Shown here one piece after another: positions 12,373 to 22,916 of a DNA stretch of 64,000 nucleotides. The stretch covers positions 33,224-97,223 of the forward strand of contig WMKJ01000048.1 of assembly GCA_009733715.1 (NCBI GenBank), given 5' to 3'. The number at the start of each line of letters is the position of its first letter. Position 1 is the first letter of the stretch. This DNA is from Herpomyces periplanetae (lineage: Eukaryota; Ascomycota; Laboulbeniomycetes; Herpomycetales; Herpomycetaceae). The notes below the pieces were generated by a model, which worked only from the letters and a program-made list of their open reading frames with translations, ran no database searches and was not told where the DNA came from. The position numbers and the translations under genes are program-made.

Positions 12373-13344
12373 CTATGCTTCCTCTTCAGAATATTGACCA
12401 TTTTTGTCTAGGAATTTATCTCGGGATACGGAGTCTTCGTAATCGGTAGATTTTACAACTCGGTGTGGCTTAATTACACCTTCTTTCTTGACATTTTGTA
12501 AGTAATTTATTATCTGATCAACCACCCATTTTAGAGTATCCTCAAACCTTATTTTCAAAGTTGTTGGGTAACGAAGATCTTGCATGGGAAATACTTTAAT
12601 ATCTTCTGCTTTGCAAACATCTGATGAACAATTTCCTTCTACATCCCTGCTCTCAAACAAAAAGCCGTGATAATGTGAATAATGTGGCCATACGACGTGA
12701 TCAAAGTAACCTGGAGGATCTTTCCAAAATCCTTCATGAGTTGTATATCCATTTCTTGCTTCTCGGCGTTTTTTGGCAATATCCTGTGGAACACGTAAAA
12801 GTATCTTTAAATTAAAAAATGGATGAAGTGGTTCCATAGTCGGAGGAAAGAGTAAAAATCCATCGATAATACATATCCGATACATTGCTTTAGGATGACG
12901 GTTAGCTCCCCCCATTAAGTAGGCTGAGCGGAGTTTTGATTTCAACTCTTCGTAAAGTTTATTTGAAATTTCAGGAGTTAATTTATCCTTATTTGAGTTA
13001 TTATGACCTCCAGATTTATCCGATGAAGTATCGTGTGTTGTACCATCCGGGTCTTGGGGAGGTGACTCGGGTGAGATTCGATTTCCATCGCAGATAAATT
13101 CAAGTGTGGAGCGGAAAGCGGGTAAATTTATCGCATCAACACAATCCCAATTCATGCAGTCATTAAAGAGTGGAACTGCGGAATCCGTAACGAAAAATTT
13201 GTCCTCCATTACATGCAACGGACGATAGTACTCCTGGTCTTTAGGTGTAATCTCTTCCAGCATTTTCGTGACATATCTTGCTATAGTTGTTTTGCCGCTT
13301 GTTGATGCTCCTGATATGGCGACCGTTATGGTTGGGATGCTCAT
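12373..13344 (-). CDS. nrk1: Nicotinamide riboside kinase
   Basis: Single-exon ORF, 323 residues, from ATG 13344. The Walker A loop GASTSGKTT sits at residues 12-20, as in NRK/uridine-kinase-like P-loop kinases. RICIIDGFLLFPP matches the NRK segment before the lid, and PPGYFDHVVWPHY matches the NRK-specific DxPxGYF..hVWP motif. The family phosphorylates nicotinamide riboside to NMN in NAD+ salvage in the cytosol. Residues about 90-125 form a hydrophilic insert (NGRISPESPPQDPD-like, then DTSSDKSGGHNNSNKDK) that makes the protein longer than typical NRKs. There is a charged C-terminal extension (SVSRDKFLDKNGQYSEEEA). The gene is convergent with the ARMH3-like gene and lies downstream of aro2 in the same direction. 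Confidence 0.88.
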   Translation of the reverse strand: MSIPTITVAISGASTSGKTTIARYVTKMLEEITPKDQEYYRPLHVMEDKFFVTDSAVPLFNDCMNWDCVDAINLPAFRSTLEFICDGNRISPESPPQDPDGTTHDTSSDKSGGHNNSNKDKLTPEISNKLYEELKSKLRSAYLMGGANRHPKAMYRICIIDGFLLFPPTMEPLHPFFNLKILLRVPQDIAKKRREARNGYTTHEGFWKDPPGYFDHVVWPHYSHYHGFLFESRDVEGNCSSDVCKAEDIKVFPMQDLRYPTTLKIRFEDTLKWVVDQIINYLQNVKKEGVIKPHRVVKSTDYEDSVSRDKFLDKNGQYSEEEA

Positions 13345-14069
13345 TATAACGTTGGTTCATGTGTTCGTTCGTTGGCACGTATTCATGTATACTCCCTCCC
13401 AGTCTGTATACTGTTCTGTTAATTTATGCCGGTCCAAAGATATTTTATTCCGTTAGGCTTTTTGTTGCCGTTAAGGTATGTTACTACGTACGTTGAAACG
13501 AAAAGTGGTATTAACCTGTTAAACTTACATGACGCATCAGTTTCACTTTTCACAACTTATTATACTCGTATCCTTTTCTCCTCGTTAAAATACCCAATAT
13601 AACACTTCTACGTACTGGTTTCTCTCTCCCAGCGGCCAACGTTTCGATATAGTTTGGTCGCATTTCAACAGAAGTGATCATGTGATTTTGCATGCTGCTT
13701 TCGTCGACTCGAGTATCAGTTTAAAGAAATGGGGAGTTAGTTTGGCTGGTTAGGCTTTTGAGGCATGGCCGTTTCATCTAGTGTTTTATCATGTGGTGAA
13801 GTCGACCGACGCAGTGGAAAGGGTGGTTACAACCTACTGAAGGGGATTTTTGACGGGATGTGTTTACACAGGTGCAAATTCTTTGACATATGTGTGTCTA
13901 ACACGACATGTCGATCATTTCAAGTGTAGATGTGAATTGAAGGACTGAGATTGGTTTTAAGTGCATACTTACATGGGAAAGACAGGTGAATGATTAAATT
14001 GGTAGCATCTACAAATTTATTTGTGAGTATAGTAGTTTTCAGTGAAGTAAGTTTCAAGGTACAGGCTGG
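13345..14069. other. Intergenic: nrk1 promoter and aro2 3' region
   Basis: No gene or RNA recognised. It must contain the nrk1 promoter and the chorismate synthase terminator, both on the minus strand. A C/T-rich run on the plus strand lies near 13560-13640. No further element stands out. Confidence 0.5.
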
Positions 14070-15384
14070 TCAGATAGCCGGTAATGTTTGGGAAATGGGG
14101 GGTCGAGATCTTTGCCACCATCTAGCTTCTTGAGCAAGTACAGCGTCCATGAGGACAATGGCAGCCATGGCTTCAACAATGGGAACAGCACGATTAACTA
14201 CACACGGATCATGTCGACCACTTGCCTCAAGTTTTCCAGTCACAGCTTCAAACGTGCATGTAGATTGTGCAATTCCAATTGTCGGAGGTGGTTTAAATCC
14301 AACGGTAAAATAAATGGGTGCACCGTTAGTAATTCCACCTTGTACACCACCTGAATGATTAGTATGTGGTTGTATACAGGTAGGCGTTGGACTAAAGGGT
14401 TGATATCCAGATTCACGTTGAAATTTAACAAAAGTATCGTTTAATGTACTGCCCGAGTAGTATGAACCGGCAAAACCGCTACCAATTTCGAAGGATTTTG
14501 TAGCTGGAATACTAAGCATAGCATGAGCCAACATAGCTTCAAGTTTATCGAAGCATGGCTCACCAAGTCCGAGCGGGGAATTGCGGATTACACACGTTAC
14601 TGAGCCACCAACGCTATCGGAAGCAGACTTATGCTGAAGAATTAGTGCCTCCATACGTTTTGTGGCAGATGGGTCAGGACAACGAATGGGATCAAATTCG
14701 TCAACTTGCGCACGTGTGATACTTTGTATAAGGGTATTGAAATCATCTCTTAAAGATAAACTGGCCGGGCCCTCGTGAGTATCCGGAAACAATTTTTCAT
14801 GACCAACTGAGTTAACAAATGCTACTATTTCTACCCCGTAAGATTGCTTCAAGTACTTTTCCGCTATGGCACCAGCAGCTACTCGGCCGATGGTTTCACG
14901 AGCACTACTACGCCCTCCCCCACTGCTGGCTTTAATACCATATTTTTGAATGTAGGTGAAGTCTGCGTGACTGGGTCGAGGATATTCATTCATATGACTA
15001 TTCGTATAATCAGATGGTTTGAAATCCTCGTTAACAATACGCATAGCTATTGGAGTACCGAGAGTTAGGCCGTTTTCCGTACCACTTTGGATTTGAACTC
15101 GATCTTTTTCATCGCGAGGAGTTGAGACGCTAAATTGCCCGGGTCGTCGTCGGTTGAGTTGTGGTTGAATATCACAGTCGCTAATTTTGAGGCCAGCAGG
15201 ACACCCATCAACGATACAGCCTACTGAAACACAATGTGATTCGCCAAAGCTATTTAGTGTATGTGTGCAAATGTGGATTGTTAACTCACACAATCTTTGT
15301 GTTAGGATCTAGTAATTTTAGTCCGTATGTAAAGCATAAATGTGCTTACGTTGTTACTCTAAAATACTTGCCAAACGTTGACAT
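14070..15384 (-). CDS. aro2: Chorismate synthase
   Basis: Two exons, complement(14070..15249, 15350..15384), give 404 residues. The 35-nt first exon encodes MSTFGKYFRVT; joining it across the 100-nt intron (15250-15349) gives ...RVTTFGESHC, the expected chorismate synthase N-terminus. Downstream motifs are all present: LNRRRPGQ, SSGGGRSSARETIGRVAAGA, EIGSGFAGS and GGVQGGITNGAPI. The enzyme converts EPSP to chorismate with reduced FMN, the last step of the shikimate pathway. Length is normal for a fungal enzyme; whether it carries its own NADPH:FMN reductase activity, as fungal forms do, cannot be read from sequence. The upstream region has two CACGTG boxes at 15894-15899 and 15919-15924. Confidence 0.95.
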
Positions 15385-17331
15385 GCTTTAAAGTATTTTA
15401 TACGGTGCTCTCTTGTGTATTTTCACCATGTAAAAATGTGATTGAAGTAAATTGTAATCTACTTTCCAATGACAAATATTTTAATTTGTGAATCATACAA
15501 GAGTTTATACAGTGTGAATTTAAAGAGTATTTTTCAAAAGAATTAATTACTTAGAATGTTAATATCAATAGATAAATATAATTTATTAACCAGACTAATC
15601 GACCATAATTAACTCGATCAAATACTGACCCATGATGAATACTAAACCCGAGTGATCGGAAATTTGATATTCCCGAACTCCCCATTACTCAAAGATACCT
15701 GCAACGTAGTAGATAGGACTAGTAAGATAGCTAGACACGGTATGGAATCGTATAACATAGCATAGCATAACATGGAATCCTATGACATGATGAACATGGG
15801 ACATTTGCTCATTGGTCAAACCTCTTCTCCATCTCTTTAACATCAACTGTATTAGTGGGGGTAAACAAAAACCACTATTCCCTACCTAATACACACGTGA
15901 CAATTGGGAGATGTCTAGCACGTGATAGAGACAGGTGTTGGATGGCACGGGCCTGGATTACGAAATTTTCCGAGGGTGAAAAAGGCTCTCGTCGACACAT
16001 TTGGAACAAAAGGTATCCTGAAGATGCACACAAATATATATATACGTATAACTGTATATTTTCGCTTTATTAAATATTTTCACGTTGAATTTATGTTAAG
16101 GAAAATTTTAGTGGATAATTATGTTAAATTGTCACTCAATCACATTCTCACCCCCACTCCATATTTAGCGGGTGTATTAACGCGGCTTTCCCAGAGTTTA
16201 ATTCGTACCTCGAATACTTCTGATCAAAAATATTTATGCTAAATGATTAAATTATCGGATCAAACGGAAAGAATTGGTAAATTCCATTTGTTAATTATGA
16301 ATTTGTTAATCGTGCATGATAGGGTAGTGAATTGATTATCCTGATGAGTTAAGTTTTGTTGCAAAGGTTATGTATAGGTGGCATTCTCGTCCGCACGATT
16401 CAGTCCAATTGCATATCAAGTGAAAGTATACATGGTTAAGCATACGTGCATAGTAATGAACTGGTAATCGTACATCACTCGGTTTGAGGTATACTCATTC
16501 GTTTATACGCTGGTTACGTGTTGCCACCGAGTATACGGATAGGACAATGACACTGAACTTGCATGATGATGGATCCTCGACACGTTTCGAGGAGCTCTGG
16601 ATTAACCAGCTTTTCCCTGTTGAAATTATTCGCTTTCGTCGCTATGGGCGTGTGATAACTACACTAAATAAATCAGTCAATGTAGTTATGAACGGCGTAC
16701 ACAGTAACGCCCGGGCCTGGGCTCGGGGTTTCGAGTAAACCGACTAACAAGCCTCTTCCGTTAGTGTCAGGTTAATTCGTATGAAAATATGCTACACCGT
16801 CGTGAAATTTGCGGAATTCATCTTTTACTTGAGTGGACAAACGAATTTCATTTCAATATCCTAACTCCTTCATAACATGAAATCGTCTTATACTTTCTAC
16901 GGATCTCTCTACAAAATTATCCATTTGCACTTGATGCATTGAACTTCCCTTTACCTATACGATACATTCTTTTCGCTAACTCCATACTCTTTCAAGATTT
17001 ACCGGCAACATCCCTCTTTGCACGAACTTAAGTACTGACTCGGTTTATTTAGAGCTGTCCTTTGCCGATGCTTTAACCGAGCTTCAAGTAAACTTAGCCC
17101 TTTTCAATATATTTTATCCCCCGGAGGATAAGTTTAGACTTGGTTTCTGCTTGAAAGAGACCGGGTTTTTTCCATCTACGCTCTTTTATGTTATCATAAT
17201 TATACCACTCTGGTCACTTTATCGGGCACTGACTGTGCTTGGAAATCGTCTGAAGTTTACAAGTTTCTTCTGTCTGTCGACGTTTTTTACATTACTAAAG
17301 TGTAAACTTGTGCGATTTGGGTGCAGTCACG
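15385..17331. other. Divergent intergenic region, aro2 / DUF4050-like gene
   Basis: No supported gene. CACGTG hexamers at 15894-15899 and 15919-15924 are the clearest elements. A short degenerate direct repeat around ATGGAATC/ATAGCATAGCAT lies near 15739-15800. Open frames at 15922-16242 and 16484-16738 (84 residues) lack recognisable motifs and I do not call them. An unseen upstream exon of the next gene could lie between 16900 and 17331. Confidence 0.45.
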
Positions 17332-18993
17332 ATGAACTTCTCAGTTTCAAGCGGATCAACCGCCAATAAAATTCATACCATCCAAAAGTACCTAGAATAC
17401 GTAGTCAAGGACGATTGGCATTACAATGGTGACACCCCAAACGTGTTGGAATCATTTAGAAGTCAGTGTAGCTTAGGCTCTTCGTTTTCTTCAAAAGCAT
17501 GCACACCGATTGCGTGCAGGCAGTATGACGAGGATACTGGCATCATTGGCGATAGCGTGGATGATATCGACGAAGAGACTGCACAAGAGTTGGCGAGAAC
17601 TCGAACTCCCGTTTACTTTAAAAAGAGGTATTATAACACTTCAGATGAAGACAATGATGAATATTACTGGTTTAGGCCAGTTAAATCAACTTCATTATCA
17701 TTACCCGGTAAAAAGTTGATTCACAAGTTTCGACTTAAGAAAAAGTCGGCCCAGGATTCATCTTTACACACCGATCATCGCCGCTTATCGCACAGAGCTA
17801 CTAAATACGGCAATGATTCAGATTTAACCAGTGCCAGGAAACGAGAAAAAGCTGCTAATTGGAGTTTACAAGAAGAAATGAAATGGAATAAAGGTCTAGC
17901 ACTATGGGTAGAAAGAAGAAATGTTTGGACAAAAGCAGTAAGCAAACGGCAACTCATGCAACTTTTGAAGAAGCCACCCGTATCGGTGACTACGGCTACT
18001 ACTTCACGTTGCACTAGCTGGGAATCAAAGTTACTGGACGCTGACGTTAAGTTGACTATGAATACTATGAACTTGAACCATGAACCAGAGTTACAGGGCG
18101 GATTAATAGAAATGGGAAATACTATGAGGCAAGGTGAAAATGATGACGATGATGATCATGATGATGATGATACACCAAACTGGGTGCCTGTATTCGACTT
18201 AATTCCACATAAATTACAGCAGAGGTACATATCTTCAGAAGCATTATCCATCCTCTATTCTGCATTTGTTAGGTACTGTAATGTTCCGAGTGTGCCGATC
18301 AAACTATCCGACGTTCTCACAGCATGTGTATGGGGATGGAAACAAATGGGAGAATGGCCAATCGAAGGGTTAGAGCAGCTGGACTATCATCGAAATAGAC
18401 AATCTGTGGACGAGGAAGTATTTCTTACAAACCTCGGTTTCGTGCGTCCAAATCTTGTTAACATTCCAAGGCAACAAAAGTGGCGAAGGACAAAAATGGC
18501 GTTATCAGGTATTTTCGATTACTATAATGCATCGTGTACTAAAGGGTCTTTATGCCTTAATGTCCCATTTAACGGACTGTTCAATGTCGCGAATAGTTTT
18601 GGAAATTATTTCGTTCTGGGAAAATGTGAATTATTTCCTGAAATGTTTCCGCGAACTAATACTGGAATGGGTTCTGCCCGTACAAGGGGATTGAGTAAAT
18701 CAAGGTCGCGCGAGTCATTGAAGCGAATTTTCGGAGTTGAGCGCAGCTGCAGTGTATGTAGTCGACAAAGCACCGGACAAAATCGTGCGATAATAAACAA
18801 ACGGGAAAAGACATGGATGATTAAACCAATATTCGTTCAAACGGCTGAGCACATGGGGTGCGAGAAAGAAGTCGTATTATGTGCCATGTGTGGAAACCTG
18901 CAAAACGATGGAGCAACACGACGTGAATCACGAAGATCGTGGTTTTCATTGTACTACGATCGGATGATTGCAGCTACAGCAGGCGTAGAATGA
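17332..18993 (+). CDS. Fungal protein with DUF4050 (Gag1-clamp)-like motif
   Basis: Single ORF, 553 residues from the ATG at 17332. Around residue 180 it reads NWSLQEEMKWNKGLALW followed by VERRNVWT, which resembles the short W-rich DUF4050 motif found in fungal proteins of unknown function. The middle holds an acidic Asp/His run (NDDDDDHDDDDTPNW, about residues 275-290), then a conserved-looking helical part with VFDLIPHKLQQRYISSEAL and ACVWGWKQMGEWPIEGLEQL. A C-terminal region has two Cys pairs (SCSVCSRQ near 483 and CAMCGNLQ near 528) that could bind a metal. No membrane segment or signal peptide. The DUF4050 link is from memory of the motif and should be treated as tentative; the gene product is otherwise unknown. 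Confidence 0.6.
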   Translation: MNFSVSSGSTANKIHTIQKYLEYVVKDDWHYNGDTPNVLESFRSQCSLGSSFSSKACTPIACRQYDEDTGIIGDSVDDIDEETAQELARTRTPVYFKKRYYNTSDEDNDEYYWFRPVKSTSLSLPGKKLIHKFRLKKKSAQDSSLHTDHRRLSHRATKYGNDSDLTSARKREKAANWSLQEEMKWNKGLALWVERRNVWTKAVSKRQLMQLLKKPPVSVTTATTSRCTSWESKLLDADVKLTMNTMNLNHEPELQGGLIEMGNTMRQGENDDDDDHDDDDTPNWVPVFDLIPHKLQQRYISSEALSILYSAFVRYCNVPSVPIKLSDVLTACVWGWKQMGEWPIEGLEQLDYHRNRQSVDEEVFLTNLGFVRPNLVNIPRQQKWRRTKMALSGIFDYYNASCTKGSLCLNVPFNGLFNVANSFGNYFVLGKCELFPEMFPRTNTGMGSARTRGLSKSRSRESLKRIFGVERSCSVCSRQSTGQNRAIINKREKTWMIKPIFVQTAEHMGCEKEVVLCAMCGNLQNDGATRRESRRSWFSLYYDRMIAATAGVE

Positions 18994-19158
18994 TTAAAAT
19001 CGAACGCTGCCGATGAAATGATATTAACCAAGATACAGATACTTGGAATACTACCTTACAGTTGTCATGAAGTCAAGGTAAAAATAATTAACCATTATCA
19101 GGCAAGCTAAATTACAAGTTCTACGTTGACATGAAAATGCAAAAGAGCAACGCCCCAG

Positions 19159-20477
19159 CTAATAAGGGCCGCGTCGAGCGATCCAAATATGACTAGCAGA
19201 AAACAATTAGCACAGAACAACCAGAAGATCTGACGTTAGAATATTACAAGGACGAGAAACTCACGTACAGATTGTTATATGCATGGATGCGGCGATAGCA
19301 TACCTCAGACTTTACGGCGTCCAATAATGGACGAATATGCTTGACTGGGTCCCAGCGATTGACGCGCGTAAATGGAGCTAGGCTGAGGGCTTCGAGTCCC
19401 TTAACGAAACCGAGGTTGTACCAACGGCCCAGTTCCCGTTCGTGGGGATTAGAAGACCAACCATTAAAGGGTAATCGAATGATGGTCTCGCGAATGTTAA
19501 CGAAACCAGCAGCCTGAAGCATTTGTCCCGTGTTGCTTTGGTAGGCAATGGGGCGGAACACTCGCTGAGTTGCCTGGTCAAGATGTTGATACCATTGAGT
19601 AATGTTGGCATCAGTGGGTAACGTGGCATCATCACAGCGCGGCCGAAGATCGATTTCAACTTGCTCAAACCATCCGGTACTAGGTTTAAGGTGACTGGAG
19701 TGGCCGTAAAACGATGTTTAATTCATGATTCCCACTTCATGAGTTGATACTTACTTACCTATACACATTCTGATATAACTCAGGCCAACTTGATACGCTT
19801 CCGCATGCCATTTGAACGTGAATTAAATCCCAGGAATTTTCACCGTATGTCCATAAACTTTCGTAATCGCGTGGTACACGAAATCGTAAATTAGGCGGAA
19901 TCCTACAAAAGTCAGTATCAAAGATTGCCAATATTGATATATAACGCATTAAAAACTTACTTCTCCGGCTGAATGTTAACGAGATCTATTCCAACTACCT
20001 GGTAAGACGATATTCGAAACGTCAATGATAAGCAATTTAATACAACAATAGACAATATTTTGACAAATACATTACCTCGGAATCGGGATACGTGCTAAAC
20101 AGCGCAACAGCGTGAGTTGAACGGCACAGTAGAACGCCCGTCAGATAATTTTACTACTTACTCGGCCATATCGATGGCCCAAACACCCGTACCGCAGCCG
20201 AGGTCGAGAATACGAGGTGGCTCCTGAACGCGTGAAATGGGCGCCGAATGTAATACTCCCTTTCGCGCAACACTGAAGATTTTGTGGTAAATATCTAAAC
20301 GATCCTTTTCAGCCTATTTCAAGGAAATTAAAGATTAGCGATAGCAAGAACAATATCAGAGAACCGGCTCACACTGACCTCATCACACGGGTACATATAA
20401 ATACCCTTGCGAAAGCCATGGTAGAGACGGCCATTTTCCAGGTATGCGGAAGCGTTGACGCCGTTACAGGCATCCAT
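19159..20477 (-). CDS. LaeA-type SAM-dependent methyltransferase
   Basis: Seven exons, complement(19159..19192, 19269..19694, 19759..19902, 19961..19998, 20076..20094, 20162..20313, 20379..20477), give 303 residues with every phase matching. Order of motifs: [14 protein letters not shown] and [14 protein letters not shown], then [17 protein letters not shown] (SAM motif I), [13 protein letters not shown] (motif II), [57 protein letters not shown] and a HAYNNLHIWIARR end. This is the LaeA/Methyltransf_23 layout. LaeA itself is a nuclear regulator of secondary metabolism, but many paralogues exist and role here cannot be assigned. One exon is only 19 nt (20076-20094). No biosynthetic backbone gene is adjacent. 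Confidence 0.88.
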
Positions 20478-20810
20478 GTCGATGTGAGCAGAATAGGACA
20501 CAACACGCAAGAAGCACACTCAATGGATGGGATACAGCACACGGACAATTTAAAAGCGAATACGCGTTAACAGGCACAGATGACAGCCTGGAGCATTCTG
20601 GCGTAGGTCAAGTCAAACGATCCCAGCTTGGTTGAATTGACAGCAACAAGAGGCAAAGAATACTGGGTGAAGTTTGACGGGTGAAAGCCTTGAATAACGA
20701 CCCCCGTATAACGACGACAGAGCTCAAGAGAGCTCAAACCACCGCGTCGCTCGGGTCAGATTACTAGCTACAAGTAGCGTACTAGACGAGCCAACGGTCT
20801 TAAACCCCCG

Positions 20811-20840
20811 CTGACACTGACACTCACGCTGACACTGATG
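20811..20840. repeat. Five tandem 6-bp units (CTGACA-like)
   Basis: CTGACA, CTGACA, CTCACG, CTGACA, CTGATG follow one another in noncoding sequence upstream of the methyltransferase gene. Short and imperfect; probably a simple repeat. Confidence 0.6.
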
Positions 20841-22637
20841 GAGTAACCCTGACCGGTGTGCCAGTCGAAAAATAGACCATCGGACCCGGCTGCCGACTCA
20901 ACAATCTCTTTGACTACAAGTGCCCACAACCTTAGCCACCAGAATACCTGACCATCCAGTTTGTCTAACAGAATGCCCCCAACAACGAATAAGCTTGGCC
21001 GCTTCTCTTGTCGCAATCGTACTGTTGGACAAGCAGTCGGCGTTTGTCACTACGGAATTACGCTTTTTCGCACGACTGGTTAAATTTCCCGCACAACACA
21101 TTAGTGTACTGTGCGATCAAGCCGTACCAGGTCGGCCGGTTGCTTTTGTGTACAACAAAAAAGTATTCTGGAAATGTTACTTTGATATTCCCTCCAACAA
21201 CCATACTGACACTCACGCAAACATGCAATTTAACCCGTTACTACTGCAACTGCTGTTACGGCTGCTCGAGTCAAGCCCCGGCCACATACGACAACCCATA
21301 CTCAATTCACAACTGGCACCGACAAATTGTCCCAAAATCCACTTCCGAACGAGAATGCAAGATTGTGAATCACCACCCCTCCATTACCCATTTTAACAAG
21401 CATCCCTTGCACGTCCCATACATTATACCATTTCTATCATCACTTAACCTTCCCTTGAACATTTAGCACAAACTGTTCACTTCCCATGTGCCAGCGATGC
21501 GGTAACTTGAACTTTACTTCCCCAAAACCAGTTGCCAAACTCCTTTCCACCGAAAGCTCGCACCTTCCTGCTTGTCCTCACGCATAACGGCAAAAAGTGG
21601 AGCTGTGCGGAGAGTTTTCCCAAAACGGAAATCCAATCCAAAACAGGAAACTGCGCACCCCGGCTTCCAGACCCACTTTTCAGCCTTACGCCAAGTTCCT
21701 GCCTAATCCGGAAACATACCTATACATCTGATCCTCTTTATCCTTCGTTTTTTCCTATAAAATTGTACCTTCTTCCCAATCACATTTTCTTCTTTCATGA
21801 AACGTGCTCGTCTAACCTTCCCATCATCACCTCCTTCTCTCATGATTTGTGCTCCCTGTGCATCATTTTTTTCTTCCTTCCATTCATCTTTCGCTCATCT
21901 TTATTTCTTTTCCTTTCCGTCGATCCATCCGTGCTTACCCGCCCGTCTTTTCCCTCCCCTTCTCCGCCTCATCCCTCTCTGCTTTACATGCCTGTCGACT
22001 TTCGTTGCACTTTCTTTCGCTCTTTCTCCCTTTTTCCTTTACGCTCGCCCGTTTACAAGCCTGCTGGTCTGTAAAATTCTCTTCATCCTGTTTCTTCCTC
22101 TAAATTGAGTCGCCAATCATCTTTCACCCCCTAGTTACACATCTCCATTACTTCTCCCACGAACATCCCTTTCTCTCCCTGTTGTTGTCCTCCTTCACTT
22201 ACCTTCATTAAATCTCTCAATTATCATCATCTACCTGCCTCGGCGATCTCTCCCATCCGCAATTATGACCCCGCCTAAAGAACTCATCGTTTCCCCGTTC
22301 GTTCGTGACGTCCTTTACCCCATTCGCTGTTTGAGTAAACGTGATCCTGCCCAACTCCAGCTAATCACCGCTTACCGATAACCTCACCGCTTTTTACTCT
22401 TTTCTATCCGTTACTCTCATTCACCTTCATCGCTCGCCATAAATCATCACATATACCCACCCGTGTGTCTGCATCTTTTCCGATTATCCCATTAACCATA
22501 GCTGAGTAGTCAAATGTATGGTTAACCTCCCTACCTTTATAAACCCGTCAAAATATTCATATTTGCCAGCACATATATATTCGTATCTAAACACGCGTTA
22601 ACTCTCGCTATCTTTCTTTTACCTTCCTCCGTACGTA

Positions 22638-22800
22638 TAAGTGTGTGAGTGTGAGTGTGCACTTGCGTGTGCGCATGCGTGAGTGTGAGTGCAAGTGAGA
22701 GTGCATGTGTGCGTGAAGGGGTGTGTATATGAATGCATGTGAGAGAGTGAATCGTTCCGTGTATATATATATACATATACATATAAATATATATACAAGC
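22638..22800. repeat. GT-rich and TA-rich microsatellite tract
   Basis: Interrupted (GT/GA)n from about 22638 to 22752 is followed by a (TA/CATA)n stretch at about 22761-22797 and a GTGC/GTGCGT run to about 22815. It lies 100-280 bp before the FAR1-type start codon. A similar, shorter TATATA/GTGTGT tract lies at about 28336-28385. Confidence 0.75.
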
Positions 22801-22916
22801 GTGCGTGCGTGCGTTCGTGAGTGATTGTAGGCCTGCGTCCGCTTGGCTGCAAAATCTGGTTCTTCATTAACTTTGTTTGCTCGTGCTTTTCCACCTCAAC
22901 TCAATGCTCATTTACG

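Larger units (their letters stand above)
20478..22916. other. Long divergent intergenic region upstream of the FAR1-type gene
   Basis: No supported gene. ORFs at 20920-21466 and 21532-22108 overlap in several frames, have no family motif and are rich in Pro, Ser and Phe as expected from biased sequence. From about 21720 to 22500 the plus strand is strongly C/T-rich; from about 22635 to 22830 it becomes G/T-rich with a TATATA tract. Likely a long promoter or 5' UTR of the gene starting at 22917. Confidence 0.45.

Noticed and set aside
16484-16738. 84-codon plus-strand ORF
   Set aside because: No motif or homologue recognised; length is expected by chance here.
20920-21466. Overlapping ORFs of about 150 codons
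   Set aside because: Open in two plus frames at once, with no motif; explained by composition.
21532-22108. ORFs rich in Ser, Phe, Pro, Leu
   Set aside because: Come from a C/T-rich stretch open in several frames.
22638-22800. Microsatellite considered as part of a mobile element
   Set aside because: No terminal inverted repeats, no target-site duplication, no transposase; a simple repeat.
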